The notes: a model not told the origin generated them from the sequence alone. A stretch of DNA of 64,000 nucleotides from Coffea arabica (GCF_036785885.1 NC_092320.1:10975557-11039556), one strand, 5' to 3'. Numbered from the stretch's first letter, positions 27,822 through 41,200 are shown. Numbers and translations: made by a program.

Positions 27822-29488
27822 CGCCGGTTTCTCTAACTAGAAGAACAAAACGAACGAAGAAGTTCCAAAACTTACAGGAGTATGCTATAGACACAGAATT
27901 CTCTACGCATACGTAGATGGAGATAGAAACGAAGGAAAAGGAGGGTCTTAAGGAAGAGAGGAGAGGATTATATAGGGAACTGCGACTTGAGACAGAGAGA
28001 GATATGATGAGAAACGGAATAATCAGAGGGGGGAGAGAGAGTGTGAGAGAGACAGAGATGGAGCAGCCTTATCTTTATCCATCCATCATCATTCACAGAC
28101 AAATACTATATTTATAATGTCTTGACAACAAAATTCAATAAAATATTTGCAATTTGGATAATTAAACAAGATTATCTTTTTCCTTTTTTTTAATCATAAT
28201 TGGACAGAGCCACAGAGTTCTATGGTATGGGCGCCCGTGCAGTAGACGGGGATGCGGATTTGGGGACAGAGTGATCTTGGCCGTTGGTAGCTTCTTGATG
28301 GGGTTGGTAGCGCTGGTATGTAGGGTTGAAAAGGATTCTGATCCATGCGGTTTTTTGCTGTTGCCAAGGAAGAGTCCACTATTCTCAGAAGCTGTGGAAA
28401 CCAAATCCGTATTTGTTTCGGCTTCTTTGAAAATTGAGGTTTGAATACGATTAAGGTCAAAGGTCCCAATAAAAGGTCCGTTTCTTTTCTTTTTCTCGCG
28501 GGAAATTTCGCCTCATATTCTTCTTGCTCGGCCCTTCTGTTGTTCAATTTTTTTTTTAAAGTACAAAATTTATACTTATATATATCATTAGAGAATTGAA
28601 CACAAAGAGAAAAAGATGTGACAATGCAAGTCTGACGGGACAAATGATTTTTTAAATTTTTTGCATTTTGTTGCCTAGATTAATGGCTCGAAAAAATAGT
28701 AGATAAAGACAAAATGCTTAAACTTATATTAGAATATCATTTTCCATTGTGTAAAATAATTGTTTTCAAGCAATTCTTATGAGTTTTGCAAATTATTCAA
28801 AATTTTTGAATTTTTCAAAATTGTTTCCGTATCAATAATATGAAAAGGTGTATTTGGATAGGATATCATTTAAAATATTTTTTTAAATAATTATTGTAAT
28901 ATTTTTTATGATATAATATATATGAGATAAAAAAGATAATTAAAAACATGAAAAGGTGAGTTGAAATTCGTATTTATAATGCAAGTAAAATAGTATTTAA
29001 AGATTTATCTACAAAAAAACGAGTGTAAAATCACTACATGTAATAGCCAATATGGGAATTTGAAAGATGAAGCAGGCAAGCTATCATTTAATCTGGTCTA
29101 TTATACAAGACATGTAACGGTCAATGTGGGAAGGAGACAATCCATCATTTAATTTGTATACATCGTATAAGTTATTTAGAATAGGACTTTCCATATTTGA
29201 AATAATGTAAACTGTCTTTTCAATCTCATTACCAACTCGTGATTTCTATTAAAGGACCACATTTGTAATTCCTCAAACGTTAATGGATTTGGTTTGCTAT
29301 GACAATTAAGGAATACAATAAAAAGAGCAAATTTAAAATGATATTTTGATCTTATATTTTGAAAGAGAAAAACATAAGGGAAGGTGTTTTTTTTTTTTTT
29401 TTGAATTCAATGGAAGCTAAGTAATAAAATATTTTATAAAATTATCCCCTACATATATGAAAGTTGATTTAGTGTTATGTTCATTAAT

Positions 29489-29650
29489 TTGTTTGGATAG
29501 ACATTATTTACAAATAATCAGTCGCTTACATCATAAACGCGTTTTCTAATAAATTTTCTTATATTTTTAATCTTTTTTTTATTTTATATACTCACATCAT
29601 AAAAAATAATACAGTAATTATTTCAAATAATCATATATCCAAACGCATTT
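29489..29650. mobile_element. Short foldback MITE
   Basis: About 160 bp with the ends GTTTGGATAGACATTATTTA and, reversed, GCGTTTGGATATATGATTAT. The interior carries TTACATCATAAA and its counterpart CACATCATAAAA. The same family appears at 36847-36996, 35342-35488 and, as one-ended pieces, near 28851 and 30751. Exact ends are approximate. Confidence 0.6.
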
Positions 29651-29738
29651 ACTTTGAGCAGTTGTGTGATTGAAATAAATACACATTAATTTTGAATACA
29701 ACCTTCGAACAGTAGCATTTGTGTCTATAGGTTTACTT

Positions 29739-29739
<1 letters not shown>

Positions 29740-29785
<46 letters not shown>

Positions 29786-29800
29786 GTGTACATGTGTGTG
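29740..29800. repeat. Compound microsatellite (CA)n(TA)n(TG)n
   Basis: CACACACA passes into TATATATA, then TATGTATGTATG and TGTGTGTG. It can fold on itself because the CA and TG tracts are complementary. Confidence 0.9.
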
Positions 29801-30249
29801 TTTGAATTTTGAAAGACTAGTAATAAAAGACAAGATATATTTGCACTTGTACCAACTTAACATGTATCTGAAAAAGAGAATTAACATCATAGGCGAAAAC
29901 GAAAGTAACCATCCAAAACAAAAGCCGGAAGTATATAAGTCGATTAAATTCCAGAAATTACCATTTAAACACGGGACAATAAGTCATACGTGTACAGCAA
30001 AATTAAATAAGGCGGGAAGAATGAATGTCAAGAGTCCAGACCCTTAGACAAAACCAACAAACTACTAACAAGATAAACAACCCTGAGGGTCAACCTTGAA
30101 AATCACGTCTTTGGCATCAGCACGGTTCTCGACACTCCTAACTTTTTTAAAACCCTAAAAACGCCGTCGTCAACACTTTGCAGCTAGACCCCAAACAAAA
30201 AAGAGAGACAGATTTCTCTGTATGAAAAAAAAAATCTATGAATGGAGGA

Positions 30250-30280
30250 CACGTGGCTGAAATTGGGAGGTTGCCACGTG
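30250..30280. promoter_or_regulatory. Pair of G-box/ABRE-type CACGTG motifs
   Basis: CACGTG occurs at 30250-30255 in GACACGTGGCTG and at 30275-30280 in TTGCCACGTGGAC. Closely spaced ABRE-type boxes are a classic abscisic-acid or light-response promoter arrangement. No gene start is evident within 1 kb on either side; the nearest start codon is that of the OXS3-type gene 2.4 kb away on the minus strand. Function is therefore uncertain. Confidence 0.4.
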
Positions 30281-32370
30281 GACTAATGTTTGATCATGGA
30301 AGCTGAATTCTGGTGAAAGATGTGATAGGGGGTGGGGTCCAGCATCCAAATGCAGATATGGTTGGTCGGTGTTCAAAGCTGATGTGGGTTGCCTCTTCCC
30401 TCAATCCTGCGTCGCAGTCGCCTACTAGTGCTATTCCGCCAGGCTTATCGCGATAGCCTACCTCTCTCTTTTTCTTCTTTTTTTTTTTTTTTCAATAAAT
30501 GGTTCACAGTTTACTGATTAGTACTACTGCTTGTCTGGACCAATTCCGGCCGGTGGTCCTAAACTCCTAATCAGGAAACACGACTCAGTCCTAGCTTCCT
30601 CGGAGGAGGAAACAGGCTGGGATCAGTTATTGGTCAAAAATGTGATATCGATATCATTTCCTTCGTTGCCTTATCCACCACGCATGTCTATGTACTTTGT
30701 GTTTTTTTTTTCTGTCTTCTTTTTGGTCAGTGAATTTGATTAGATTGGAGTTTATTTGGATGATTTATTTGAAATAATTATTGTAGCACTTTTTGTGATG
30801 TGATTTATGTGAGATAAAAAGGTATTTTGTGCGCAATTTTCGTTTGAAAGTCTGATAATAATCTTTGATCCATTCATTTCTACCTTGTATATAAAAAGGA
30901 AAGGAAGTTTAGTTCTTTGCCTCCCTTGTTGTCACTTGACTTTTTTATAATTTGACAAGTGGCATAAGTCTAATATTTTTCTTGCATATGGTTTCCTTGC
31001 CTCTTGCATATCCCCCTTTTTTTTTTTTTGCTTTTTTTTCATGCCAAACTGAGCAAGTTTGGCTCTTTTATTCTCCTTTTGAGCCTAACGAATTTTTTTA
31101 ACCTTAATGATTTTACTAAATGAGTCTATTGTTTAATTCATCATCGTTAGATTAGTTTTAATACAATAACACTACATTATAACCCTTGGATCAATTTTCA
31201 TTCGTTCTAATTGTCTACCTATTATATAAGAGACATGAGAATTTAATGTAATACTCTCATTTATTGACATGTGATGTAACTCTCCTATGAGAAATCTATG
31301 ATTTTTCTCCCATTTTTTATTTCCCTACTTCTATCTTGATAGAGCAAGACAAAAGATGTACCATGCAGGATAAGACAAAAGATTTCAATTGCAAGTCATG
31401 TTACATACTACAAGAACTTCTACTGTTTTTATATATTATCTAATTTATGACTATAAGATCAACCTTTATAGATTAATGAAAAAATTTTAATCCTTGGATA
31501 TTGATTAATTATGTTTGATTAGTAGCTAACCAACTATTACATTTAAACAACTATTTTATGTAATCAATTTAAGTCTCTTTTTCTATTTCTTTATAAATCG
31601 TTTCTCAATGTTGCATAGAAAAAATCAGATTTCTTCCTTCCCAATTGCATTCAACTATGCACTTGTTTATTAATCTCAAGATTAGTGATGGATTTAATAG
31701 ATGCTATGTTTATTGTCTCATTGATTTCGAAGAGTTAACTTCATAGTTGAAATTTCTTCTGATGCTCAATTTTTCTCGTGTTTTTGTCTATTATGTGCCG
31801 AAAAATTTTGCTGTTATATGTTCAATTAAATTATTAGAGGGCCTAGGTTGTGCCTTGCACAGCCGAGGTACCTCTAGTAGGATAGAGAAAACGAGTTCAC
31901 TTTTTTCATGATTTGCTAATATAATTACACTTTGAGAAATAATAATTGAAGTCGATATTTTAACACTTATTAATTTGGCTGCTAAAGACGTTAGTATAAC
32001 ATTTTTAGTTTGACTCTCAAACTAATTTTTTTTTATTATATGATCCTTTGAATTTTTTCTTTTTTTATAAAAAGTTGATAAAGATATAGCATAAATAGCT
32101 GCAAACGTCATGTGTTATATATATATCCATGCCTTCTCTCGGCAAAATGGCGTCGACTTATGTTATAAGTGATAACCCATGCCGTTGGCGCGTCTAGGAT
32201 TTCATCAGCACCCGATACTGTGTCATCTACAATCGTATTGTACATGGATTGCGCGAGTGTACGGTGTGACAATGGATCTACCGTCTTGCAATTTGAGTTG
32301 TATTCTAATTTAAGTCAGTCGTGTAAATTAATTAATTTCTATATAAAATTTGAGTTTGTAATTTATATAA

Positions 32371-33458
32371 GGCTTAATTGCAAAGTGCACCCTTAAACTA
32401 TTACCGGTTTACATTGCACCCCTAACTATGAATTGTAGCAATATACTACCTTTATCTTTGAATTTTTAGCATATTACTCAATTATCATTAATTTGGTGGG
32501 GTACAGGTTAGTGAAAAGACTTCAACAACCTTGCAAAATATACGGTGCCTAATTTGATCTTTTACTACTCCTACAACTGCAGTCACAGTCATATTTACAA
32601 CTAATTAATGGCATCAGAAGCAATTTTAGAAGTTCACATGCAAGGATTTTATTTTCTCTTCTTATCTATTATTTTTCCATTTTTTCACAGCAAAAGCAAG
32701 GAAAAATCTCTTCACCTATGCTTTTGTCTTGGTAATTAGAATGCTTAATCTCTTATTTACTAATCCAAAATTAGTTTCCATCAAATTCCACTTCAGATTC
32801 ACCGTAGATCAAAACTCACCGTCACCAAGCTCATAACCACAGCAGACACATGGCAAACTAACCAAATTAGAAAAACCAAAACAAGCCACCCAGATAAACC
32901 CATCATTAATGAAACCAAAACCATAGACCTAAAAACAACTCGTACCCTAATTCATTTGGGATGGAGAAATTGAGATAATAGATAGGCGTCATCTTTGAGA
33001 TTAGGATAGAAAGGCGAAGGTTATTGGGGTTTTAGAGGAACTGCAATTGATTCATATGTTTTGCAAGAGTGGAAAGGAGAATTTGGGACTTGCTTGAGAA
33101 CAAAGAATCAGAGGGGTGAGGGAGTTTAAAAAATGGATAAGGGATTTGTTTGAGGACAAAAAATCAGTGAAGAAAAGCAAAATGGAAATGGATTGGGGAT
33201 GTTCCAGAGATTGGAGAGTGGAGTGTATCTCATAGGGAGAGGCAAAAGAATGTGAGCATAGGAAATGGTCACCAAAGGGATTTTAGTTACTCAAAATGGG
33301 GCAAAATAGTCATGAAAGTTTTTTCTTGATTGATTTATAATCGATTGAGGTAAGGTGCTAAAAATCAATAGATGAAGGTATTATAGTGCTACAATTCATA
33401 GTTTAAGATGCAACCTACAATTCAAAGATAGTTTGAGGGTGCATTTTGCTATTAACGC
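32371..33458. mobile_element. Mutator-like (MULE) non-autonomous element
   Basis: 1,088-bp element. The left end starts GGCTTAATTGCAAAGTGCAC and the reversed right end GCGTTAATAGCAAAATGCAC, both continuing CCT(T/C)AAACTAT. Identical 9-bp repeats TTTATATAA flank it at 32362-32370 and 33459-33467. No transposase is present. The interior is less AT-rich than in the 18-kb element. Confidence 0.85.
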
Positions 33459-34387
33459 TTTATATAATTATGCTTGAGAAAAAATTACTAAAACTTGGGG
33501 GAGGTCCCAAATTCACAGGACAATTCGAAAAATCATCCAAGCTAGATCGTTCATCCGACAAAACACTAGGTGTAATTTAACTTTTGCATGTGTAATTAAA
33601 TTTATAGAGCGTGTAGTAGTACATCCCCTGATCTATAAATGAGTTTTTTTGTCCTTTGGAGGTATTTTTTAACTCCTCTGAATTCTCTTCCGTTTAATTG
33701 GGTCTTCCTTTGTGTAGATTGGTGTACAGACATCGTCGAATTAAAAAAGAAAAATCCATAATTGAAGGCATAAAATTGTATCATCGACTTGCTTAACCAT
33801 TTGGCTGTGAGGTGAAGTTAAACCAATGAACATGATGATATCATGCCTGCACAGTGCACACAAGTAGCTTGTGGAATATATGTAAAAAATCACCCCATGA
33901 GGTGTGAATTGCCAAGAGATCCTGTGGTGAAGGCCGAAGATATCACCATAATTGGTGTATTTCTCGTATTTACACAGGCTTTATGAATGGCTCTTTGACC
34001 GTTTCGACTGAACTACTTTCCGAAACTATTCATCCACACAAGTTACCTTCAAACCATCAAACAGGTCCATGTTCTTTGTTCCAAATAGAAATTCAGCAAG
34101 TGCTTCCAGGAAGTTTATTGGTGGAATTCCTGATCAAGTGGAGCTCATTAATAAATTTCATATATCCACATCTTTTATGCTAATTGAAGTTTAACCAACA
34201 ACGTTGTTATGCGTTTAGTGGTACCAATTGAGCTGGAGAAGAATGATAACGAGTTGTAAAAGCGAATGGATTAAAATGAATGACGTAGGATATTCTTTTA
34301 CACCACACTCTCTAGTGACTTGGGCGGGATTGAATTTGTATATACTAGTGCTTTTGGCACACACTTTATCAAAATTCGAGTAGAAGA

Positions 34388-34506
34388 GTTGGCTGAAGTA
34401 ATTTTGGACCGTAATTCATTGAGTCAAAATGGTTAACACAAATTACAACCAAGGGGTCCAAGCTTTTAAATCATTTCCACTTCTTCTTCTAATGTGGGAT
34501 GCTACA
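34388..34506. repeat. Diverged direct repeat, copy 1
   Basis: Shares GAAGTAATTTTGGACC-like, GGTTAACACAAATTACAA, a TAAATCATTTCC-like motif and GTGGGATGCTACA, in the same order, with 34785-34916. The element these came from cannot be named. Confidence 0.65.
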
Positions 34507-34784
34507 TTCACCCCACTATTAAACTGTTCATTTGATTGTATTCGGATTCTAAAAATGGCTCATACGAATTCTAGAGGTGATTCTTATTGAACGTGACAAC
34601 TTAACCCTACACAGCACTTAGATCTTTGCACTCGAGGTGACCTCCATCCGATGTAACATTAGTTCGGCACAACATTTAGATTCTTGCATTTCGTTGCGTG
34701 ATTGGAATCATAACCTGTTGGCCTAAACAGACATCACATAGATACAACTCGATAATCGCTCTAACACCGTCACGACTCGAGTCA

Positions 34785-34916
34785 AATGGCTGGCCCAAGT
34801 AATTTTTGGCCTAAAATCCATTAGTCCAAATGGGTTAACCCAAATTACAAGGCACCCAAAAGGCCCAAAGTCTTAAATAATTTCCTTTCTTCATCAACCC
34901 GACGTGGGATGCTACA
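34785..34916. repeat. Diverged direct repeat, copy 2
   Basis: Second copy, with CAAGTAATTTTTGGCC, GGTTAACCCAAATTACAA, TAAATAATTTCC and GTGGGATGCTACA. It sits about 400 bp after copy 1. The pair could be what is left of a larger element, but no internal domains remain. Confidence 0.65.
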
Positions 34917-35341
34917 CTCTCTACGTGTGTGCTTATTCCAAAAATATATATTTTTAGATGTGTCTAGATAAAAGAATGTGCATATATAAAAGAGCAGCAA
35001 TCAGTGCACTAATTTAGAGACATTTATCTGATGAATTTAACGTCATGCGTGTGAGAGCAATAACCACTCAATATGGAAAGAAGCCATACGAAGAAGCATT
35101 AAAGTTACCAATTGCGGAAAAAAGTTGAAAATTTTAGCCAAAAAAATTGATTGAGCAGAGCAAATATTGATAAAAAGACTATTAACAAATGATTTGGGAA
35201 GTTAAAAAAAAAAAACCGCAATTATGTGGTATACCAAATGATGCAAGAGTGAAGGGAGAGATGTCAATTGACTGGGATTGGTAAATGGGAATGTGTATAT
35301 AAAGTGATAGGAAAAGTTTATTCCAAATACGTATAAAGATG

Positions 35342-35488
35342 GTTGTGTTTGGATTACAAATTTTTAAAAATTTTTATAGAAAATATACTGTAGTCATTTA
35401 ATATATTTGAGATAAAAAATAACTAAAAAGATGTTTACCAAAAATACAGAGATTTTTTTTGATGAAAAATCCCTTTCCAAACAAGACC
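35342..35488. mobile_element. Foldback MITE-like segment
   Basis: Starts GTTGTGTTTGGATTAC and ends TTTCCAAACAAGAC, enclosing the ATATACTGTAGTCATTTAAT and GAGATAAAAAATAACT motifs shared with the other short foldback elements. Boundaries are approximate. Confidence 0.45.
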
Positions 35489-36846
35489 TTATTGAAAAGA
35501 TTTTTTTTGACTTGTGAGCTGACATGGCAGCCAATTGCAACGCCACTGCAATCTCCATGCAATAACGTGGTAGATAACAAAATGATCTGGTCAAAACATG
35601 TGATGCGCATTTAGGATGCATGGTCGACGTTAGAGGTGGCAAAATGTGGCAGGATTTGCTTGAGTTTGAAATGGAACTGAATAATATGAATTTGGTCTAA
35701 TCCTATTCATTTGTGTTTTTTGGATTAATTTAGATGGGATTACTTTGAAATGTATTTAGATTGATCCCGCCCAATATCTAAATTTATTTTATGTATTTTT
35801 TCCTTTAATTCTTTTTATTTTTTATATTAAATTTCTTTTAGTCTTATTGTGAATTTATATTTTTCTGAATTTTTTCTCAAATTTTATTTATTTATTTTCT
35901 GTGTATATATATTTTTTTTAATCTTTGATTTTCAATGTTACTAAATTTTAGTTGAGGAAAAAATAAGTTCTATAAAAACTTGAAAGGAGTTGTATTTATG
36001 AGTATAAAGATATGTGTTTAGAACTATGAATCATTATAAAACTAGACAAAATATTTTCTAATAAGATTATAGATTACTGATTTCCATATTAGTTCCAATA
36101 TTCATTTTGATCAGTATTATACTAAAAAAAGGAGTTCAAAACCATTTATAAGTCTAAAAGAACTCCCATTAGTCCCGTTTAGACCTTTTTTTGGCTTGAC
36201 TATGCAACCATTAAGTTTTCGTCTCAAAATAAGAAATTTCTTTCGACATTTTTTCAAAAAACACTCTAAATTAAGACCGGCAACAGAATTCTGCAAAAAA
36301 AAAAAAAATTTTTTTTTTTTTATTTCTAAGGGACAAAGGGGTTCATGAAATTAGATGGGAGTTTTAACTATAATCATAAGGAAAAAACCGAAGGATCTGC
36401 CCGGAAGAAAAAAAGTTGTTCACTTGGATCATTAAAAAGATATACAACAATTAATAAGATAATTTTTTGGTGAGACACTTGGACCCCAATGGGTACCCAA
36501 AGATTTTCCAAAAGTTTTCATCAATTAACAGGTATATATGAAATTAGTCCCATTTCAAACATAACATCAAAATTAGAATATCCAGCCTGCCTAAAGTTCC
36601 TTTGGGTAGGGGTAGTCCATTGGACCTATGACATATCGCCACTTCTAGATGATGTTTAGTTTATGATAAACTTATTATGTCTTCGTAGGATGTACCCAAG
36701 GAAAAAAAAGTTTATGCAAAATTTCTCCATGGGAGAAACTTGGAAGTCTCGAACACTAATAAAATATATTGGAGAGATAGTGAACAGTATTTTTGAACAC
36801 ATTTACTCAATTAGTAATGATGTTGCGTTCCATTTGGATGGGCATG

Positions 36847-36996
36847 TGTGTTTGGATAGCAAGTTATTTACGTAAACTAATATGTTTGTGCCATAAATAT
36901 ATTTTTAAGTCACGCTTTTGTCTTACATATATTACATTTAAAAAGTGTTACAGTAATTTTAAAAAAAATTCAAATAATCTCCTATCCAAACGCATA
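36847..36996. mobile_element. Short foldback MITE
   Basis: About 150 bp from TGTGTTTGGATAGCAAGTTA to AATCTCCTATCCAAACGCAT, with the family motifs TTACAGTAATTTT and CAAATAATC near the right end. Confidence 0.6.
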
Positions 36997-37040
36997 ATCA
37001 GCAACACTCGTTGTTGGTAGTATATTCCCAGGTTCCTTTG

Positions 37041-37760
37041 CAGTGGCGGAGCCAGAAAAAATTCTTAGTGGGGGCAAAAGTAACACTAAAATTTTTACCT
37101 ATTCTTTTTTCTAGTTTTTTAAGCAAAAAAAAATAAATAAATAAAATTCATCAACAAGTACAAATGATGCATATATTCCATGAAATACATAAAAAGACAA
37201 TTCAAAATTATTAATGTAATAATAATTTTATTTAAAAAATAAACTAAAATATTTACAATTGTTCATTGCAAGTTTTTATATTTTGATAACTCACTTGATT
37301 GTGGAAGTAAAAATGACTCTCGATTGTGGAGGGAAAATTGGGGACCAGTGGAGGAAAGGGAAATTAGAAAGTGGGGAAAAAGAAGTGAATGATATGATTG
37401 GATGAATTGATCAAGAGAAAGAGTAGCTAGTTGCTTGGCTATGGAAGGTAGTGGCTCTCGATTGTGGGGGAAAAATGGAGGCTCGGCGGAGGGAAGGAAA
37501 ATTGAGGAGTGAGGCTAAAAAAAAAGTGAATGATATGATTGATACTTGTTAGTTGAAATGAAAAGATTTTTTTTTTAGCTTATTTCAAATGGAATTTGTG
37601 CCCCATGTATTTTTTTAGAATTTTAGTTTATGAACTAACTTAAAAAATTACGTAATTCTTTCACATTTTTTTAAGAAAACTCTTCAGCACACTTAAAAAT
37701 ATATTAAAATTGTATAAGTATCATTGGAATTTAACGGGCCCCACCTTAAATCCGCCCCTG
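37041..37760. mobile_element. hAT-type non-autonomous element
   Basis: 720-bp element with short imperfect terminal inverted repeats: the left end is CAGTGGCGGAGCCAG, the reversed right end CAGGGGCGGATTTAAGG. Identical 8-bp repeats TTCCTTTG flank it at 37033-37040 and 37761-37768, the target-site length of the hAT superfamily. The interior has two similar stretches around TCTCGATTGTGG (near 37317 and 37455), an internal duplication. No transposase is encoded. Confidence 0.85.
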
Positions 37761-37768
37761 TTCCTTTG

Positions 37769-38288
37769 GGAAGATGGAAGATAGTCCCATGTGTGTGAGG
37801 TTTTATTCCTACTGCGTAGTAAGGAGCTTAAAATGTAGCTTCTCTACGAGTTCATAGGAACTTAATACAACTAACTCAAATAAGATAGCACTCTAAATTA
37901 ATAGAATCGAGCTAATTTTGCTCATGGCATTATGCTCCTATCAGGTGCTGGTTCACAGTCAATTTTCGTCTAAATTGCGAAGTTACAACTTCAAATGCAA
38001 CATAAAGATAAAAAAATGATCAATGACCAAAGCGACTCCAAATTAAAGAGAACAAGGATTACTCTTCTGTGTAGAGTAGAGTGTAACTAAAAGATTACTT
38101 AAGAAAACTCCGTGGAGACTAAAAGTTCAAGAATGTAATCACACACGCTCGCGCGCTCGCACACTCCAACATATATACAGTAATTTGCCAAGCTCCACTC
38201 TTAAGATTTTAAGCCCTTTATCTCTTAAACCCTGGAATCTGAATCACAGCGACCCCTCTTAAACCCCAGCTCCACCAGCAAGAAGAAA
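37769..38288. other. Upstream region of the TTLL12-like gene
   Basis: Short promoter and 5' UTR region between the hAT-type element and the start codon. It holds a CACACGCTCGCGCGCTCGCACAC stretch (about 38141-38163, abbreviated here by its alternating CG character) and a pyrimidine-rich 5' UTR. No other gene is present. Confidence 0.5.
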
Positions 38289-41200
38289 ATGGCTGCCACC
38301 GCCATCACTATCGACGGTGGCAACAGAATCCAAACCTACGAGGATTTTGTAAAAGTTCATGCTGTATTACTTGCAGCCTCTGGAATCCCACAATCACTTT
38401 ACCCCAAACTCTTCGATAAGCTCACAAATGAGACTTTCGATGGCGGCAACTATTTCCAGATTGAGCCAGTGGAGGAGGTTGAAGGCCGCCAGAGGAGGCT
38501 TGTGTTCACCTCGGAGTTTCTGGGCAAGGAGTCTAATCTTTTTGTTGTCGACCATGCTTGGACATTTCGACTTTCTGATGCTTATAAGCAGGTTTGAAGT
38601 AGTAATCCAAGTTTAGATTTTGGTCGTATTATCTTCAATTATTTAGTTATTTTAAATTGCTTTTGTCCATACTATGTAGGGAATTTTCGAACATGGGTTC
38701 TTGCGGTTTTTTTGTGGGTTTCTTTTCTCTCTTTTTGGTTGGGTTGCATTAGTGTAATATATGTAGGGAATTTGCAGTTGCAGGAGATTCCCGGATTGGC
38801 GGAAAGAATGGCTGCATTGATGTGTGTGGACATTGATTTGGATGGAGAGGCTAAAAGCGGAGGTCTAGATGAAATCGATACTACTAAACTGAGTGCTGTG
38901 GATATTGTGGAGAGAGAATTATGTGGAATCAGAGATGGCCGAGCTGATGGTCTGAGGTGGTTGGAACTTGAGGAACTTGACATTGATGATGATGTTCTTG
39001 TTTCTCTTGATTTGCCTAGTAAATTTCCTGTAAGTCTCTCTTTATAGCGTTAAAAATTTGATATTTTTAGTGGGAAAGTGATCCAGTGAAGTGATTTTGT
39101 GGAATTCTGCACTCCATTGCTGTCTGCAAAAGAATTTAGGAGATGCCGTAGTATTTATCAAATTGGTAACTTGCGTTAAGATGGCTTTTTATATGAACTT
39201 TTACAGTGGGTTATCTGCTTTGATGTACCAGACATTAATTGCACTAAGCCTGTGTGACAACAAACTCGAGAACGTTGAAGTAGTTGCAAAAGAAATTACC
39301 CAATTCAAGCACCTCAGAGCCCTATGGCTGAACAATAATCCAGTACTGGAGAGGGGGTAAAGTTTACAAATATGTAACAATGATAATTCTTTCCATGATT
39401 TTTGGTTTTGGCTTCTGACGGTAGCTACTTTTCTGCAGAGACAGTTCTATGGCTGATACCATTCTTCAATGTTGCCCCGAACTGGAAATTTATAACTCAC
39501 ACTTTACTGCTAATTATGGTAAATGGGCACTTGGATTTTGTGGAGGAATATATCACAAAGAAAATTCTGGCCACAATCTCCAAGGTGACTGTCCATTCGA
39601 GAGTTTGACATCTTTAGACCTTTCAAATAGGAGCATACACAATCTCATCAACAAGGTCAGTGCTGTTTATCACATTGCCTTTTTTTTCTTTTCTCATCAA
39701 TTTCTTACTGGTTTGCAAAATAAAGATATCGTCCAGCATTGCGTCACCTAATGGTAAATTTGTCTCTTTGATTGGTAAAATACAATATTCCTCAAGAATG
39801 CCCTCATTTAGTTTATTTGGTTTTTCTTTATCAGGCATTTTCCCCTGCTGAATTGCCATGCCTTTCATATTTGAATCTTCATGGAAACCCATTAGATGAA
39901 AATTCAGTTGGTGATCTGCTGGACCTACTTGGAGTATTCAGCAGCTTACAAGCCCTTGATGTATTTATGTTAATACTAGTTTTCTTTCACTTGAAAGCAT
40001 GTAATTGTACTAATACAGGAAAGTGATAAAAACAGGTTGATATTCCAGGCCCACTTGGAGATAGTGCTGTAGAAATTCTCGAGTCCCTTCCTCAACTTTC
40101 TTTACTGAATGGTGTTGATGCAGCCAGAATATCGGAGTCTGAGAAATCTGTGATTGATTCAATGTTACAACCACGGCTTCCAGAGTGGACAGCTGGTGAA
40201 CCCATTTCTGACCGTGTTATTAGTGCAATGTGGCTATTCTTAATGACATACAGACTTGCAGATGAGGAAAAAGTAGATGAAACTTCTGTATGGTATGGAA
40301 CTTAAATATTCATGCTTGATAATTTGCTTTTGGTGCTTTGTATATTATCATTAGATATGCATGGAGAATGTATTTTTCGTCAATTTCTGGATATCAAATT
40401 TTCATTTGTCTTTAACTATCTTAAAACAAAATTTCACATCATTGCTGTGGAAATGTTTTCCACGATGCTTCTATTAGTGTCAGATTTTCCAGTTCAGAAG
40501 AGTCGTAGCAGTTACTGAATGTGCATGTTAGAGTCACAGGACAAGTAAAAACTCGTTAAGATGTGTGAGGATAGAGACTGAGAAACCTATTTCTTTCTTG
40601 ACCCTCCTGCACGAAGAAGTGAAATACCTTCTCTATGGGACAGAAATTCTGATTCTTGGCTTTGAGTTTTGCTGTGGACTAATAGTTTATATCACTTTCC
40701 ATGTTGAGTATAGTCTGTTCACTGAGACTCTCTGTTAAACCCATGGCCCAGCATCTTCTTTCTTTCTTTTTTTAATTCTTGCAGAAAAATTTTTATGGAA
40801 GTGTCAATTGGTACTATGCCTCTCTTTTTTTTTTTTTTTAAAAATCAAATTCTTTCAATATGGCATCCTGCTTAACTGGAAGCAGGATATTGAATATGTG
40901 AGTGGCACCGATTAAATAGATGCCTTAGTTTTTGAAAGTAATGAGAGGAATAAATGGCACAAATTGCTGTTTCTATATCTGCTTGTTTTCTTTATTAAGT
41001 ATTGTAGTAACAATATTTTGGGTGTTCTTGTAGGTATGTGATGGATGAACTAGGTTCAGCTTTGTGGCATAGTGATGAACCAAATTTTAGTGTCTCTCCT
41101 TTTCTATACATGCCGGGGGGTGACCTAGCATCAGCTGTGAGGTTGTCTTAATACACAGGCTATCTCTTTTTTCCTCTTCTCCTTTTCTCCAAAGTTGCAT

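Larger units (their letters stand above)
27822..32361. other. Intergenic, 4.5 kb, gene-poor
   Basis: The first few hundred bases are the OXS3-type promoter and 5' UTR with GA-rich sequence. A minus-strand frame at 28194-28643 has no recognisable motif. Further on are foldback-type repeat ends (28851, 29489-29650, 30751), a two-copy degenerate repeat near 29036-29172, a CA/TA/TG microsatellite and a pair of CACGTG boxes at 30250-30280. No gene could be supported. Confidence 0.45.
33468..37032. other. Intergenic, 3.6 kb, no gene seen
   Basis: AT-rich sequence with no supported coding region. It contains a pair of diverged direct repeats (34388-34506, 34785-34916), two foldback MITE-like segments (35342-35488, 36847-36996) and a junction of A- and T-runs near 36296-36321. 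Confidence 0.45.

Noticed and set aside
28194-28643. 149-aa minus-strand frame
   Set aside because: No recognisable domain, ends in AT-rich sequence and shows no splice or conservation signal visible by eye. A protein search would decide.
34388-34916. LTR retrotransposon remnant
   Set aside because: No primer-binding site, polypurine tract, target duplication or retroviral-type domain between the direct repeats.
36663-37020. Two overlapping plus-strand frames
   Set aside because: They cover a short foldback element and AT-rich flank; no coding features.
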